Origin: Pontibacillus yanchengensis | Lineage (GTDB): Bacteria; Bacillota; Bacilli; Bacillales; BH030062 | Reading direction: 5' to 3' | Assembly: GCF_009856295.1 (NCBI RefSeq) | Contig: NZ_WMEU01000012.1 | Location: forward strand, 1-63,158 | Length of the DNA: 63,158 nucleotides | Shown here: positions 1 to 8,700 of the stretch, piece after piece | How the letters are laid out: each line of letters begins with the position of its first letter | Numbering within the stretch: position 1 is the stretch's first letter | The notes under the pieces: model-generated | The model's database searches: none | What the model was told of the DNA's origin: nothing | What the model saw: the letters and a program-made list of their open reading frames with translations, nothing else | Made by a program: the position numbers and the translations under genes

Positions 1-217
1 GAACCGCTTTACATTCTCTTAATGGAATAATTTTCTTGTTTCTCAGTTTGTAATAATGATTTTGTAATTCGAATTGAGGAATAATATTCAAACTTAAATC
101 TTCAATACTTAACACTTCTCCATACTGTGTTAAAACTTGGTATATCTTTTTCTTTCCATATCTTTTATATGAAAGTACTTGAACAATACCTTCTCCTTCA
201 CATCTAACTAGTTCCAT
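1..217 (-). CDS. unknown protein, cut by the left edge of the window
   Basis: This is a minus-strand reading frame starting with ATG at 217 and still open at base 1, giving about 72 residues that begin MELVRCEGEGIVQVLSYKRY. GGGAGGGAA lies 5 bases upstream and is a good ribosome-binding site. The start overlaps the 3' end of the ThiF-like gene by 14 bases, so the two are probably translationally coupled and this gene is the next member of the ubiquitin-like operon. The visible part is rich in lysine, tyrosine and beta-prone residues. I do not recognise the family and the C-terminal part is missing. Confidence 0.6.
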   Translation of the reverse strand, partial: MELVRCEGEGIVQVLSYKRYGKKKIYQVLTQYGEVLSIEDLSLNIIPQFELQNHYYKLRNKKIIPLRECKAV

Positions 218-1130
218 AATCCATTCCCTCCCGTTTCGTATATTGTTTTACCTCTTCCCACTTTTGTAACTGATAGTCTTTAATAAATGAGGTTCTTCCC
301 CCACTGGCACATAGTTGTGCATTAAAATTTAAAACATGATTGAATATTCTTTGAGAATGAAAAAGGTTATTCATAATATTATTAGCTATCAACGCTGCCA
401 TTTTGTTGGTAGATGATCGTTGAGGATTATTTATAATGACTTCTCCACATGATTCATCTGGAAAATGGGTCGCGGCATCATCTAAGATGTTTGGAAACAT
501 ATCGGTAACTGGCTCTAAGATAACATGGCCGTTGTACTTAAAACCTACAACTGCTTGACCGCTAAAACCACTCTCTCGAATATTAGCTTCTTCTTCATCC
601 GAATATTCACTTTGCATCTCAACACCTGTAACACCAGTATCAATCCAAATAAGGTTATCTACTTCTTCAGAATAAAAGTAATCATGGAACAGCTGACGAG
701 TCTTGTTATTGTCGATCATCCCTACCAATACATATACATGTTGGTAAGCTTCATCAAGTGAAGGTGCCTTCAAGAATTGGTCCAGCATACTGAAATCTTT
801 TATATATTCAGTAACCGTTTTAACGGACAAATCGTAAACATCAGCATACCTTTCAGCTAAAGCGATGACCTTATATTCATCCATATCCTCCTGGGTACAG
901 AGTTGATTTGCTAAGTTCTTAGGTTCATAGACATCTCTATCACAAATAGTGAGATTCATACCAAATTGCACTTGGTCATTCCCTGGATTATTGTTAAATG
1001 ATATAAAGTGAGTAGCTATATCCTGACAAAGACTCCTAAAAAATTGGCCACCGTTAGCTCCCGCACCTACCTGTAAGATATTAAAATAAAGTTTTCTTTT
1101 ATCCTCATTCATAATATGAATACTATTCAT
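204..1130 (-). CDS. E1/ThiF-like adenylyltransferase of a PRTRC-type ubiquitin-like cassette
   Basis: A 308-residue protein. An N-terminal Rossmann nucleotide-binding loop, GAGANGG (about residues 22-28), is followed by the E1-type pattern DRDVYEPKNLANQ (63-76) and a lysine near 87, as in proteins that adenylate the C-terminus of a ubiquitin- or ThiS-like partner. A cysteine in PDESCGE (Cys228) followed by a helix with Asn and Leu repeats matches my memory of the PRTRC ThiF family. The gene follows a JAMM peptidase, a ubiquitin-like protein and an E2-like protein in one operon, which supports an E1 role. The ATG at 1130 has AAAGGAGGAATT upstream. Which cysteine, if any, is catalytic cannot be settled from sequence alone. 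Confidence 0.8.
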   Translation of the reverse strand: MNSIHIMNEDKRKLYFNILQVGAGANGGQFFRSLCQDIATHFISFNNNPGNDQVQFGMNLTICDRDVYEPKNLANQLCTQEDMDEYKVIALAERYADVYDLSVKTVTEYIKDFSMLDQFLKAPSLDEAYQHVYVLVGMIDNNKTRQLFHDYFYSEEVDNLIWIDTGVTGVEMQSEYSDEEEANIRESGFSGQAVVGFKYNGHVILEPVTDMFPNILDDAATHFPDESCGEVIINNPQRSSTNKMAALIANNIMNNLFHSQRIFNHVLNFNAQLCASGGRTSFIKDYQLQKWEEVKQYTKREGMDYGTS

Positions 1131-1196
1131 CAGAATTCCTCCTTTAACGTAATTAAGCCATTTTTTCGGCCCTTCAAAATAAAAAAAAAAGAAAGC

Positions 1197-1874
1197 CTAA
1201 TATAGGCTCTCTTCATCTCCCAAAAAAGTAATATATTCAATATTGTTATCCCACTCAATTGGATATGCGTTGTCCTTACTCTTATTAAAATTAGTAAAGA
1301 CACGCTCAATAGGTAGTGTGTAGAAATATCCATTCAATCCTACTCTCAGTAAGATAGAAGGATTAGTTTCATTCAATCTCCCTACCACACCATAAAGTAA
1401 GAAACGTTGTTCATCAGCATTGTCTGTAGAAGAAAAGTACGCATCCATCGTATTATGAGAATGAATTTGTAACACTTCTACCAGTTCACCATCCCCTGTC
1501 ATTGGTTCAGCATCCACATGGACCTTTGAAACCTTTTGAGGAGGGCAAATTGCTTTATAGTAATGTTCCGTCTTATGCCAGAAAATCTGGATCATCACCT
1601 CTGATTCCACCCAAGGATTGCAATACTTCCTGAAGAACGTCAGAATTTGTTCCATTATTTCACCAGGAATGAGGGGTAATTCAAATTGAAAACCTTTAGG
1701 CACTTCTTCTAACCTTCGAAGAGCATTTTCAGAAGCAGGAACTGATATCATCCCAAAAGGAGTCCTCCTTATCTCATAAAGGTGACCATCACGTGAAGCC
1801 ACTATGTTATGAGACTTTCTGTCTTCTAAAAATTCACTTAAACGCCAATAGTGGTTATAGATACCAAACTTCAT
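1197..1874 (-). CDS. JAB/JAMM metalloprotease (PRTRC protein A-like)
   Basis: A 225-residue protein with the complete JAMM zinc-peptidase signature HSHNTMDAYFSSTD: H138-x-H140, seven residues, S148-x-x-D151, counted from the ATG at 1874. JAMM enzymes in prokaryotic ubiquitin-like operons trim or remove the ubiquitin-like protein. I chose the ATG at 1874 because it forms an ATGA overlap with the TGA of the upstream ubiquitin-like gene. A GTG at 1883 is also in frame but sits inside the upstream coding end. The tight overlap suggests coupled synthesis of the peptidase and its likely substrate. Confidence 0.82.
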   Translation of the reverse strand: MKFGIYNHYWRLSEFLEDRKSHNIVASRDGHLYEIRRTPFGMISVPASENALRRLEEVPKGFQFELPLIPGEIMEQILTFFRKYCNPWVESEVMIQIFWHKTEHYYKAICPPQKVSKVHVDAEPMTGDGELVEVLQIHSHNTMDAYFSSTDNADEQRFLLYGVVGRLNETNPSILLRVGLNGYFYTLPIERVFTNFNKSKDNAYPIEWDNNIEYITFLGDEESLY

Positions 1875-2233
1875 TGGGAACACCCTTTAGCAGCGCCAGT
1901 GATAATTGGAAACACTCTTTTGTTTTCCTTATCGTAGTTCCAGTGAGTACGGTCTTTAGACATTTCGAAGAAGTCTTTTGCCATTTCAACTCTTACCTGT
2001 TCTAAGGTAACACCTTCTTCTGGAATATCCTCAATAAACTCCGCTAGTTCAAACGATTCTCCATAATAATGAATGGTCCATTCGCTATCTACTTTAATGG
2101 TTTCATTCTTAGGCTTTGCTGAAGTCGCATTCGATTTTTTGGAGCCATGAGTAGATTTCGTTTGTTTCCCTTTCTTTTCTGTAGTTACCTGTTCTTCTTC
2201 TCCAAATAAAGTTCCTTGAAATTCGTTAGTCAT
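1871..2233 (-). CDS. ubiquitin-like protein (Prok_Ub / PRTRC protein C-like)
   Basis: A 120-residue protein. Residues 1-45 are a lysine-, serine- and threonine-rich, probably disordered tail. Residues 46-117 have the strand and helix pattern of the small beta-grasp PRTRC protein C family and end in ITGAAKG, resembling the family's C-terminal glycine. Three extra residues (CSQ) follow Gly117, so maturation by the adjacent JAMM peptidase could expose the glycine for adenylation by the ThiF-like enzyme. That step is inference. The ATG at 2233 is set by the extended leader with AGGAGGAATTTAAT. The fold assignment rests on pattern and context, as such short proteins are hard to place by eye. Confidence 0.62.
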   Translation of the reverse strand: MTNEFQGTLFGEEEQVTTEKKGKQTKSTHGSKKSNATSAKPKNETIKVDSEWTIHYYGESFELAEFIEDIPEEGVTLEQVRVEMAKDFFEMSKDRTHWNYDKENKRVFPIITGAAKGCSQ

Positions 2234-2260
2234 ATTAAATTCCTCCTAAAGTAATTTTGT
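2234..2260 (-). promoter_or_regulatory. shared extended SD leader, copy T1 (small-RNA target)
   Basis: The mRNA-sense sequence upstream of the ubiquitin-like gene carries TTTAGGAGGAATTTAAT directly before ATG and ACAAAATTAC further upstream. It is the same leader found before several other genes but lacks two bases (AC) in the middle. The plus-strand RNA at 47446-47532 is complementary to both blocks. Confidence 0.7.
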
Positions 2261-2272
2261 ATTTAAGTAATA

Positions 2273-3424
2273 CTAGGCATTGATATCAAGTAGATCACTT
2301 AATACCAAACCTGTATCCTCCAACTCATCTTCATTAAAATCATTGTTTTGTAATTTGTGATATTTCTCTCCCAAATTGGTCCCATTAAATAAATGGTCAT
2401 TGGTTTCAGAGTTTAGAAATACATATGGTAAGCTTCCTACCTTACTAAGTTCTTTGATCTCCAAGTCTCTTAGTTCTGGCCAACAAGCTGAAAAGTTAGT
2501 TGATACGTTAGCAAAAGGGTAATGATATAACCTAGTTTGACCACTAATAAAACGTTCCTTAATGGCTGCCACTTTTGCCCATCGTATTTTAGTTCCACTT
2601 ACCTCAAATATAAACAAGAGCTTTGGATGCCCTACTTCATTAAATTCATGCCTATGATACTTCACATCAAATCTTTGCTTATCTACTTCAATGCCTACTA
2701 TCTTGTTGCCATTCCTGTATTCCTGATAAGCAAAACAGTTTCTAGGTAAGATAGGACTAGCGCATGTCCGCTCTTGTTCCATATATTGACTTAGCGTTTT
2801 CACAACCCAATCTTTCTTGGACTTATTAGCAGTAACCTCGAATAATTGATGTATCAACGTTTCATGGTCATCAAAAGTTGCACGCTTCAAGGCAAGTTGC
2901 AACACCTTAGTAAGAAAGGCATCTGAATTTTCACCAAGAACATTCACCTTATCTAACAATGAATAGAAAAGGTTTTGTATCTGGTCTTTTTGATGAAATT
3001 CAGAAATCCTATGGATGAACTTCCTCATTAAGCCAGTAACAGCTTCTTCGTCTAATTGTGTTGGATCGAAATACCAGGATAGAGTCTTAAGAATAGCCCC
3101 TAACATCTCCTGACTATCTTCATTTTCATCCAACAGTTCAAGAAAAAGCCCCAATGTTTTTATGACTTCTGCATTGTAGTCATAGCTTTCGCCTTCTGCA
3201 TATTTCAAATGGTTAAAGTATTCTTCAAACATTTCTGAAAGGGAATGATTTTCTAGTAAATGACCGATAATCTCATGGTCTTCCAACATATTCAGCATAG
3301 ATAAACCTAAATCAGAAGGTTTCATCTTCTTTTGCCCAACCCTTATACCATTCTCATATTTTTCGTAAATAGCAGGCTCATAGTCTCTAAGCCGAACGAT
3401 TGCTTCTTCGCTCACCGTACTCAT
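2273..3424 (-). CDS. E2-like protein (PRTRC protein B / Prok-E2_D-like) with a long N-terminal helical extension
   Basis: A 383-residue protein. Residues 1-215 look all-helical and are unfamiliar. Residues 265-345 match my memory of PRTRC protein B: HPKLLF, RWAKVAA, then LYHYPFANVSTNFSACWPEL and FLNSETNDHLF. The segment resembles the E2 core, where an HPN-like strand is followed a few residues later by the active cysteine; here that would be Cys314. The family is normally nearer 230 residues, so the N-terminal extension is unusual. It lies directly upstream of the ubiquitin-like gene in the same operon. The E2 role is known only by fold prediction for the family and is inferred here. Confidence 0.65.
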   Translation of the reverse strand: MSTVSEEAIVRLRDYEPAIYEKYENGIRVGQKKMKPSDLGLSMLNMLEDHEIIGHLLENHSLSEMFEEYFNHLKYAEGESYDYNAEVIKTLGLFLELLDENEDSQEMLGAILKTLSWYFDPTQLDEEAVTGLMRKFIHRISEFHQKDQIQNLFYSLLDKVNVLGENSDAFLTKVLQLALKRATFDDHETLIHQLFEVTANKSKKDWVVKTLSQYMEQERTCASPILPRNCFAYQEYRNGNKIVGIEVDKQRFDVKYHRHEFNEVGHPKLLFIFEVSGTKIRWAKVAAIKERFISGQTRLYHYPFANVSTNFSACWPELRDLEIKELSKVGSLPYVFLNSETNDHLFNGTNLGEKYHKLQNNDFNEDELEDTGLVLSDLLDINA

Positions 3425-3428
3425 AAGC

Positions 3429-3953
3429 TCAATTCCTCCATTTTAGTAACCTTTTCTCAAATTCTTTTTTAAACTCTAATAATTGGCGGATGTACTGATA
3501 ATTCGTTACACCAGCAATTACTGTATCTTCCTCGCATTCAATCACTATGCCGTCCTCTGTAAAACGCCCATTTAGCTCTAGGTCTAAATAATACTCACAA
3601 GTAAAAGAAAGTAGAGTAAGTAAACCGTTCTCATCTTGCTCTATTTGAGTTGATGGCTTCTTATCTGTAAAGTGGTTTCTTAAATAACACCATTCTTGAA
3701 CCTCTTGGATATCTTTCACCCATATACGAAAGGCATCTCGTTCTTCATCGAACTGCACCCTAGCATCATCAAAAACTTTTGATAGAGCTTCCTCGAAGAT
3801 AGAATTCTCTCGAAAATGGACATCACTCCAAAACCACAGTTCTCCATCAAGTGGAGTTCCATGATCATGCAAGACCTTTGCAATCATCAGGTTATCCGCT
3901 GTAAGTGCATGGGACATGATTGAATCAGACGTCATAAAAACGCTTTTGGACAT
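3429..3953 (-). CDS. unknown protein of the ubiquitin-like operon
   Basis: A 174-residue soluble, acidic protein, not recognised. The ATG at 3953 is chosen because it overlaps the stop of the upstream gene as TAATG and has AAGAGGAGGTTTTTCT before it. The in-frame codons further upstream lie inside the neighbouring gene. There are no membrane segments. The middle is rich in tryptophan, phenylalanine and glutamate, and the C-terminus is a basic helix. The stop is only a few bases before the E2-like gene, so it belongs to the same transcript. It could be a cassette-specific partner, in the place where classical PRTRC operons carry poorly characterised proteins. Confidence 0.7.
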   Translation of the reverse strand: MSKSVFMTSDSIMSHALTADNLMIAKVLHDHGTPLDGELWFWSDVHFRENSIFEEALSKVFDDARVQFDEERDAFRIWVKDIQEVQEWCYLRNHFTDKKPSTQIEQDENGLLTLLSFTCEYYLDLELNGRFTEDGIVIECEEDTVIAGVTNYQYIRQLLEFKKEFEKRLLKWRN

Positions 3954-4276
3954 TAGAAAAACCTCCTCTTTTGAGCAGGATGACATGTATCCATCAGCTG
4001 ATTAATATGAGCTGCCCTATTTACTTCTACAATGGGATTACCAATGTTTGAATGTCCTTCGTCAGAAACCTCATCAGGTTCATACCAGTGAAGTTCTTCA
4101 ATAGCTTGTTCTAATTCAGCTTGAGTAAAGGAATTAAAATCCACTTCCTTAAGTGATTTTTGAGGCGAATACATAATAATATATATCATCCTCATAACTG
4201 CTCCAGGATCTACCTCATGGTTATTTCCGTAATTGGTGCTCTCAGCTGCTTGAATAAACTTCTGAAAGTAACTCAT
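3953..4276 (-). CDS. unknown small acidic protein
   Basis: A 107-residue protein. The ATG at 4276 has AAAAGGAGGAAGA upstream and a weak version of the common leader (AATTACACT). Longer in-frame starts lie within the upstream membrane-protein gene and are rejected. The protein is helical with a C-terminal end rich in histidine and arginine. No motif is recognised. The stop TAA shares an A with the next gene's ATG, a classical coupling arrangement. Confidence 0.65.
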   Translation of the reverse strand: MSYFQKFIQAAESTNYGNNHEVDPGAVMRMIYIIMYSPQKSLKEVDFNSFTQAELEQAIEELHWYEPDEVSDEGHSNIGNPIVEVNRAAHINQLMDTCHPAQKRRFF

Positions 4277-4298
4277 GTTCTTCCTCCTTTTAGTGTAA

Positions 4299-4502
4299 TT
4301 AAGGTAATTGGACCAACATTGCTTGTAGATTATCCCTAATTCCTGATAGATACATTGAACCAACAAGTAAGATAACAAAGAATAGAAAACTCTTAGCTGC
4401 AGCATTGGCATAACCTTTGCGATACATAAGATACGCAAAAACTCCGCAAATAACTGCTATAATCCTACATAGCCAAACTCCCTCGGTTAGTAATTGAATC
4501 AT
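4299..4502 (-). CDS. small two-helix membrane protein
   Basis: A 67-residue protein with two predicted membrane segments (about residues 10-27 and 37-54) separated by a short basic loop (YRKGYANAAAK). It is the first gene after promoter and leader A, and its ATG at 4502 is preceded by the shared extended leader. The size and topology resemble TrbC/VirB2-type pilins or small plasmid membrane proteins, but there is no signal peptide and no T4SS gene nearby. The function is unknown. Confidence 0.65.
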   Translation of the reverse strand: MIQLLTEGVWLCRIIAVICGVFAYLMYRKGYANAAAKSFLFFVILLVGSMYLSGIRDNLQAMLVQLP

Positions 4503-4526
4503 CTAAATTCCTCCTAAAGTGTAATT
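4503..4526 (-). promoter_or_regulatory. shared extended SD leader, copy T2 (small-RNA target)
   Basis: Immediately upstream of the small membrane-protein gene. The mRNA-sense core is TTACACTTTAGGAGGAATTT. A run of 23 bases is identical to the reverse complement of the plus-strand RNA at 47446-47532, so full pairing would cover the Shine-Dalgarno sequence and reach to within one base of the start codon. Confidence 0.75.
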
Positions 4527-4536
4527 GTTAATCTAT

Positions 4537-4587
4537 TAAAAAAACCGAAAGTACTTATAGGCGTACCTATGAGTAACTTCCGGTTTG
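4537..4587 (-). terminator. second terminator hairpin in leader A
   Basis: On the minus strand ACCGGAAGTTACTCATAGG pairs with a partly complementary arm ending CTTTCGGTTTTTTT. It lies between the class I leader hairpin and the first gene, so transcription of the ubiquitin-like operon has to pass two terminator-like hairpins. Confidence 0.7.
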
Positions 4588-4617
4588 TAAGCTATTAATA
4601 TATTAATTTTTTGCATG

Positions 4618-4760
4618 CAAAAAACCCCTAAAGGTGAGCATACTTCTTCCTGAGAAAAATAATGCCACCCTTAGGGGTTTAAACTTCGTAATCAGGCTCA
4701 AATTGAGCAAATAGTAAATTAATATACCATCATTATACTAAAACAAATAACCTTAAGCAA
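4618..4760 (-). promoter_or_regulatory. promoter plus class I leader A
   Basis: The promoter has -35 TTGCTT (4755-4760), a 17-base spacer and -10 TATAAT (4732-4737). The leader then has a GCTC/GAGC hairpin (4697-4708), the conserved CCTGATTACGAAGT and a long terminator hairpin whose arms are CCCCTAAGGGTG and CACCTTTAGGGG followed by a T run. The same order recurs in leaders B, C and D. It is probably an attenuator or antitermination site controlling the ubiquitin-like operon. The ligand or protein is unknown. Confidence 0.8.
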
Positions 4761-4773
4761 TCTGTTTCATTTT

Positions 4774-5598
4774 CTATTGATGTACATTACGAGCTTCATT
4801 TAACAGGTTTTGTTTTATATCATCAAATTTACCTTCTGTTACTTTAAGATTGAACTCTTTACATAGATTGTTTTTTAACTGTATAAGGTCATAAGAGTCA
4901 TTTAAAGCATAACCTTTATTCCCATCATCAATTACTCCTCTTATACCTCCAGTAAGATTAGGCAAAATAAAAGTCTTGCTGTCATTTTGTTTCACCCATG
5001 CTGCACCCATCTCATTTAAGCAATAAGGACTACTGTAATAGTTATCAGAAAGCATGTAGTAAACAGTGATACCCCCATCTATTTCCCCTCTTAAAAAATT
5101 AAATATATCCATTTCAGCCGGAATACCATGTCTGCTAGATGATGAATAAAGTATCTGATCCTCTTCTATTCCTAGACGCTCAAGAAAATCTACGAATGCT
5201 TTACATACTTCTTTATCGTCACTCGAATGACTAATAAATATTTTTTGCTTTAATGGTTTGCTTCCAGGTTTTGAATTTTCACTTTGTTTAAAGTTTAAAG
5301 GTGCCTCTTTTTTCATTTTTCTTAGGTCTTCTATGTAATTCGCAATTTTCTCTTTATTGTTATAATGCGCTTCCTTTTCCTTGCTCATCACAAAATCATT
5401 ACCCATTATGTCATCATAATTACGCTCATACCAATCGTGAATCTGTTCTAATATAAATAATACTTCCTCTCCATTCCCAGTATTTAAGCTTCTTTTAATA
5501 TTATCTTCAAAAGCCTTAGTTTCTGAGTTTCCATTATAATCACTTATATATCCTAAAACGCCGTCTATTTCAAAAGATAACTTTTGTATTATATCCAC
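4774..5598 (-). CDS. TIR-domain protein, possible defence effector
   Basis: A 274-residue protein. Residues 1-110 are helical and unrecognised. A TIR domain covers about 118-215, starting KIFISHSSDDKEVCKAFVDF and containing SSPYCLNEMGAAW, in which the glutamate occupies the usual catalytic position of NAD-cleaving TIR domains. The start is GTG at 5598 with AGGAGG eight bases upstream. It is a single gene between the terminator of the helicase operon and the promoter of the ubiquitin-like operon. Single TIR genes on plasmids often act in phage defence or toxicity, but no sensor partner is seen here, so the role is inferred. Confidence 0.75.
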   Translation of the reverse strand: MDIIQKLSFEIDGVLGYISDYNGNSETKAFEDNIKRSLNTGNGEEVLFILEQIHDWYERNYDDIMGNDFVMSKEKEAHYNNKEKIANYIEDLRKMKKEAPLNFKQSENSKPGSKPLKQKIFISHSSDDKEVCKAFVDFLERLGIEEDQILYSSSSRHGIPAEMDIFNFLRGEIDGGITVYYMLSDNYYSSPYCLNEMGAAWVKQNDSKTFILPNLTGGIRGVIDDGNKGYALNDSYDLIQLKNNLCKEFNLKVTEGKFDDIKQNLLNEARNVHQ

Positions 5599-5683
5599 AA
5601 TAACTTCCTCCTGATAAACAATTTATTCCTATTTTACCATTTTATATAGAATTAGAGATGGAATAGTAATTAAACTTTGAGGA

Positions 5684-5725
5684 AAAAAATAGCATTGTCC
5701 CACTAATTGGAACAATGCTATTATT
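5684..5725 (-). terminator. terminator of the helicase operon
   Basis: On the minus strand AATAGCATTGTTCC pairs with GGACAATGCTATT across an AATTAGTG loop and is followed by TTTTTT. It lies just after the SNF2-like gene and before the TIR gene. Confidence 0.85.
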
Positions 5726-5729
5726 AGAT

Positions 5730-8700
5730 TTATATTGAAAATGATAACTGATCTTCTGTAGGAGCCTTCTTCGAACCTTTTTTCTTCTTATAGCCGTTCA
5801 TATCAACAACCTCTATCAAATCAAATAGGTTCTCTTGTCCTCCTTCTCCAGTCTCATTATCAAAATCAAATGCAAACAAGTTATATTCTTCGGATTCTGG
5901 AACAGGTTCCATCGTTTTCACGACTTCTCCTTCCACTACTCCACATAGTCGCCTTGTTTCATCCGCTAAGGCTTTCATGCGAGCATCCAATACTTCTTGA
6001 AAACGTGATTCCTCTATCATCTCTATATCTTCATATTCTTTGGCTGCAAGTTCTTCCCAAGCGTTTGCAACATTTGATGCTGCAAAGCAATTTGCAAGAT
6101 CGGTAGCTAAAGAGGATTGTTCATCATAACTATATTTAGCTAATTCTGACTTATCCAATCGCCCTTCTGTCATCAATGCATGACCACGAGCTGACATAAT
6201 CTTTAAGAATTGCTTCATTTGCTGAGAACCGTTGTAAACGCTAATAAAGACACGACACTCTCGATGTTGCCCAATTCTATGAGATCTCTTTGCTGACTGA
6301 CGAACTTGATTAATTTCATAAGAGAGTTGATTAAAGATAAGAGTTGGCCAAGCTAATAAATCCAAACCGACCTGTACGAGTTTCATGTTCGTTACGATGA
6401 CTCGAACCCCTTCTTCCTTAAGCTCTTCAAGGCGTTCAGAGCGTTTTTCCGTGTTTGACTCATTTAATATACAACAATCAATATTATGAGCCTCAAGCAC
6501 TTCTTTTGTCCGCTCATTGAGCCCGTATGAACCTGTGAAGTTATTATAAATAACGACTCCTCGATTTTCAGATAGTTCTTGCTTAACCTGTTCAACTAAC
6601 CAACGCTCTTTTGCATGAAATCCTTCTATTTCAGGTGCTGTTACATAATAATCCTCATAGTCACCATTATTCGAGAAACTGTAACTTGCTCCTAAATCGG
6701 GACGATCAGCGTAATTAATCGTAGCTGGGTTAAATTTAGACCATGCTCCTTTAGCACCAACGATAGCTTTCTTACTACACTCTTGATACATTTCTTCATG
6801 AAATGCACGATAAGCAGCACTATGTTCATTATCCATATCAAGGAATACAGGCTTTTCTTTGATTTCCACCAGTGGTAGGCCTAGATCATCAAGCTCTAAG
6901 AATGCTGTATTGTGAAGCAAGTATTCAGCTGTCATCTGAGGTGCAATACCAGGTTCTTCTGTTGGTTGCATGGGCTTTCTTCGTTGTTTGGTGGTCCACC
7001 CTTTTTCCTCTTCTTCAACATGTACGACTTGCTTAAGCTTTCCATAACGTTCCGCCCAAGCAACATCACCTGTTGCATCCGTAAAGCCACGTTTCAATAA
7101 GGCAGCTGGATTCGTTCTCCAAAGGATTTCCTTTATGCTTGATGATTTACCATTCACTAAGGTTCCAGTTAAGTTCAAGTTTTTCTTAGCGGATTTCACC
7201 ATCTTATCGAAGGCATCTCCCCTACCAGAACCGCTTGCCTTACACTGGTGTACTTCATCACAAATATAAAGGTCAAAGTACTTTTTCATCCGTTTGAAGA
7301 TTTGGCTAATATTGACTCTTGGCTTATTACGACATTCCCCTCTGTTTTTCACAGCTGGTCTGTATAATTTTGAGCTACATGATGCATATTTTTTAGCCAA
7401 GTTTTTCTTTTCCTCTACTTGTTCCTCTCCATCATCCTTGTTAATTTCCATCTTATTAAAATGATGGTCGATTTCCTTTTGAGGAAGAAACACTTCTTCA
7501 TTGTACATACATGTTGTAAAACGTTTGGTCTTCTTCCATTTCACTTTAAAGTCTTTAGGTAATCCATTGGGTAATAATCGCTTAGCCTGAGCAGCTTCCT
7601 CAATATCCTCCGGAAGTGGTGGGATACCAACCGCTACGTCAGACCATTCAAGATCCACCCAAGAATCTTCCTCTTTCTTTTTTAATGGTCGACCGCAATC
7701 TGGACAATGCCACGTAAATTCGTCTCGTGTGCCTTTCATTCGCCTCCAAATCCCTGCGAAGTAAGGTTCATTACTCATTTTGGCTTTATCTATCCCAACT
7801 ATCGTAATTTCTATCTCCCCTGGTTCAGGACGATATCCATTCCTCACCTTGTTGAGAAGTCTTAATGCATCACCACTTGTACGAATAATATTGGTCTTAG
7901 CTTCAGGAAGCGTTTGTTTAATCTCTTTATTCTGCCATTTCTTCAGAGTGATACCAGGAGCTGATAACAGAACAGAGGTACCTTTTTTGGCATTGTTCCT
8001 CTTCTTTCGTTCATTAAGAACGTTCGTTACACCTACAGCCTGTATGGATTTACCCGTTCCCATATTGGCAGATGTGAAGACAGAGTTTTCATGGTCTAAT
8101 CCATTTACAAGTCCCTGAATCACATGAGCCTGAGCTGGAAATGGTACTCGCTTCATTTGAGCAATGGCAGGGTCCAACGGCATGTACGGTGTATGTCTAG
8201 GCTTGAACGCTTGTAGCTTCTTGGACATAGCTTGAGCATTCTCTATCATATACTGTTTCATCGACCACTCAGGATCAAATTTACCATGTACATCTGAGCT
8301 AGGAATCCTAAGCATTCTGTTACGAAGAGCGGTTTCCACCATGTTTAATATTTCTTCTTCATTTGCTTCTAGGCGAACCGCTTTAAGATTAGGATACAAG
8401 TCTTCAAATGCAGGATTTTGAATAATCCTCATATGATGGAGAAGTGGATCAAAAAGTTTCGGGTAATGTTCTTTCCATTCTGGAGGTAATCCAAACCGAT
8501 TAATACAATGTTCGGCAATGGCTTCCTCTATGTCTCCCGTCATGGAAACTATATACCCTTTTGAATTCTTGTCACCTTCAATAACATCATTTAAACCTTC
8601 AAGTGTAGCCATAGAAGAAAAGACCATTCCATGTGCCACATCTCCTAAGCCTACTTTACGCTCCAAGCGACGATACGTATCAGAACCCCGCCTAATTTCA

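Noticed and set aside
1130..1333. 67-residue minus-strand frame overlapping the JAMM gene end
   Set aside because: It is in another frame of the JAMM gene and has no start signals.
3953..4438. 161-residue version of the gene ending at 3953
   Set aside because: The extra N-terminus overlaps the small membrane-protein gene and its leader; ATG at 4276 has a proper ribosome-binding site.
4618..4712. T-box or known metabolite riboswitch in leader A
   Set aside because: I could not match the core CCTGGTTACGAAGT to any T-box or riboswitch consensus I know, and the downstream genes are not biosynthetic.
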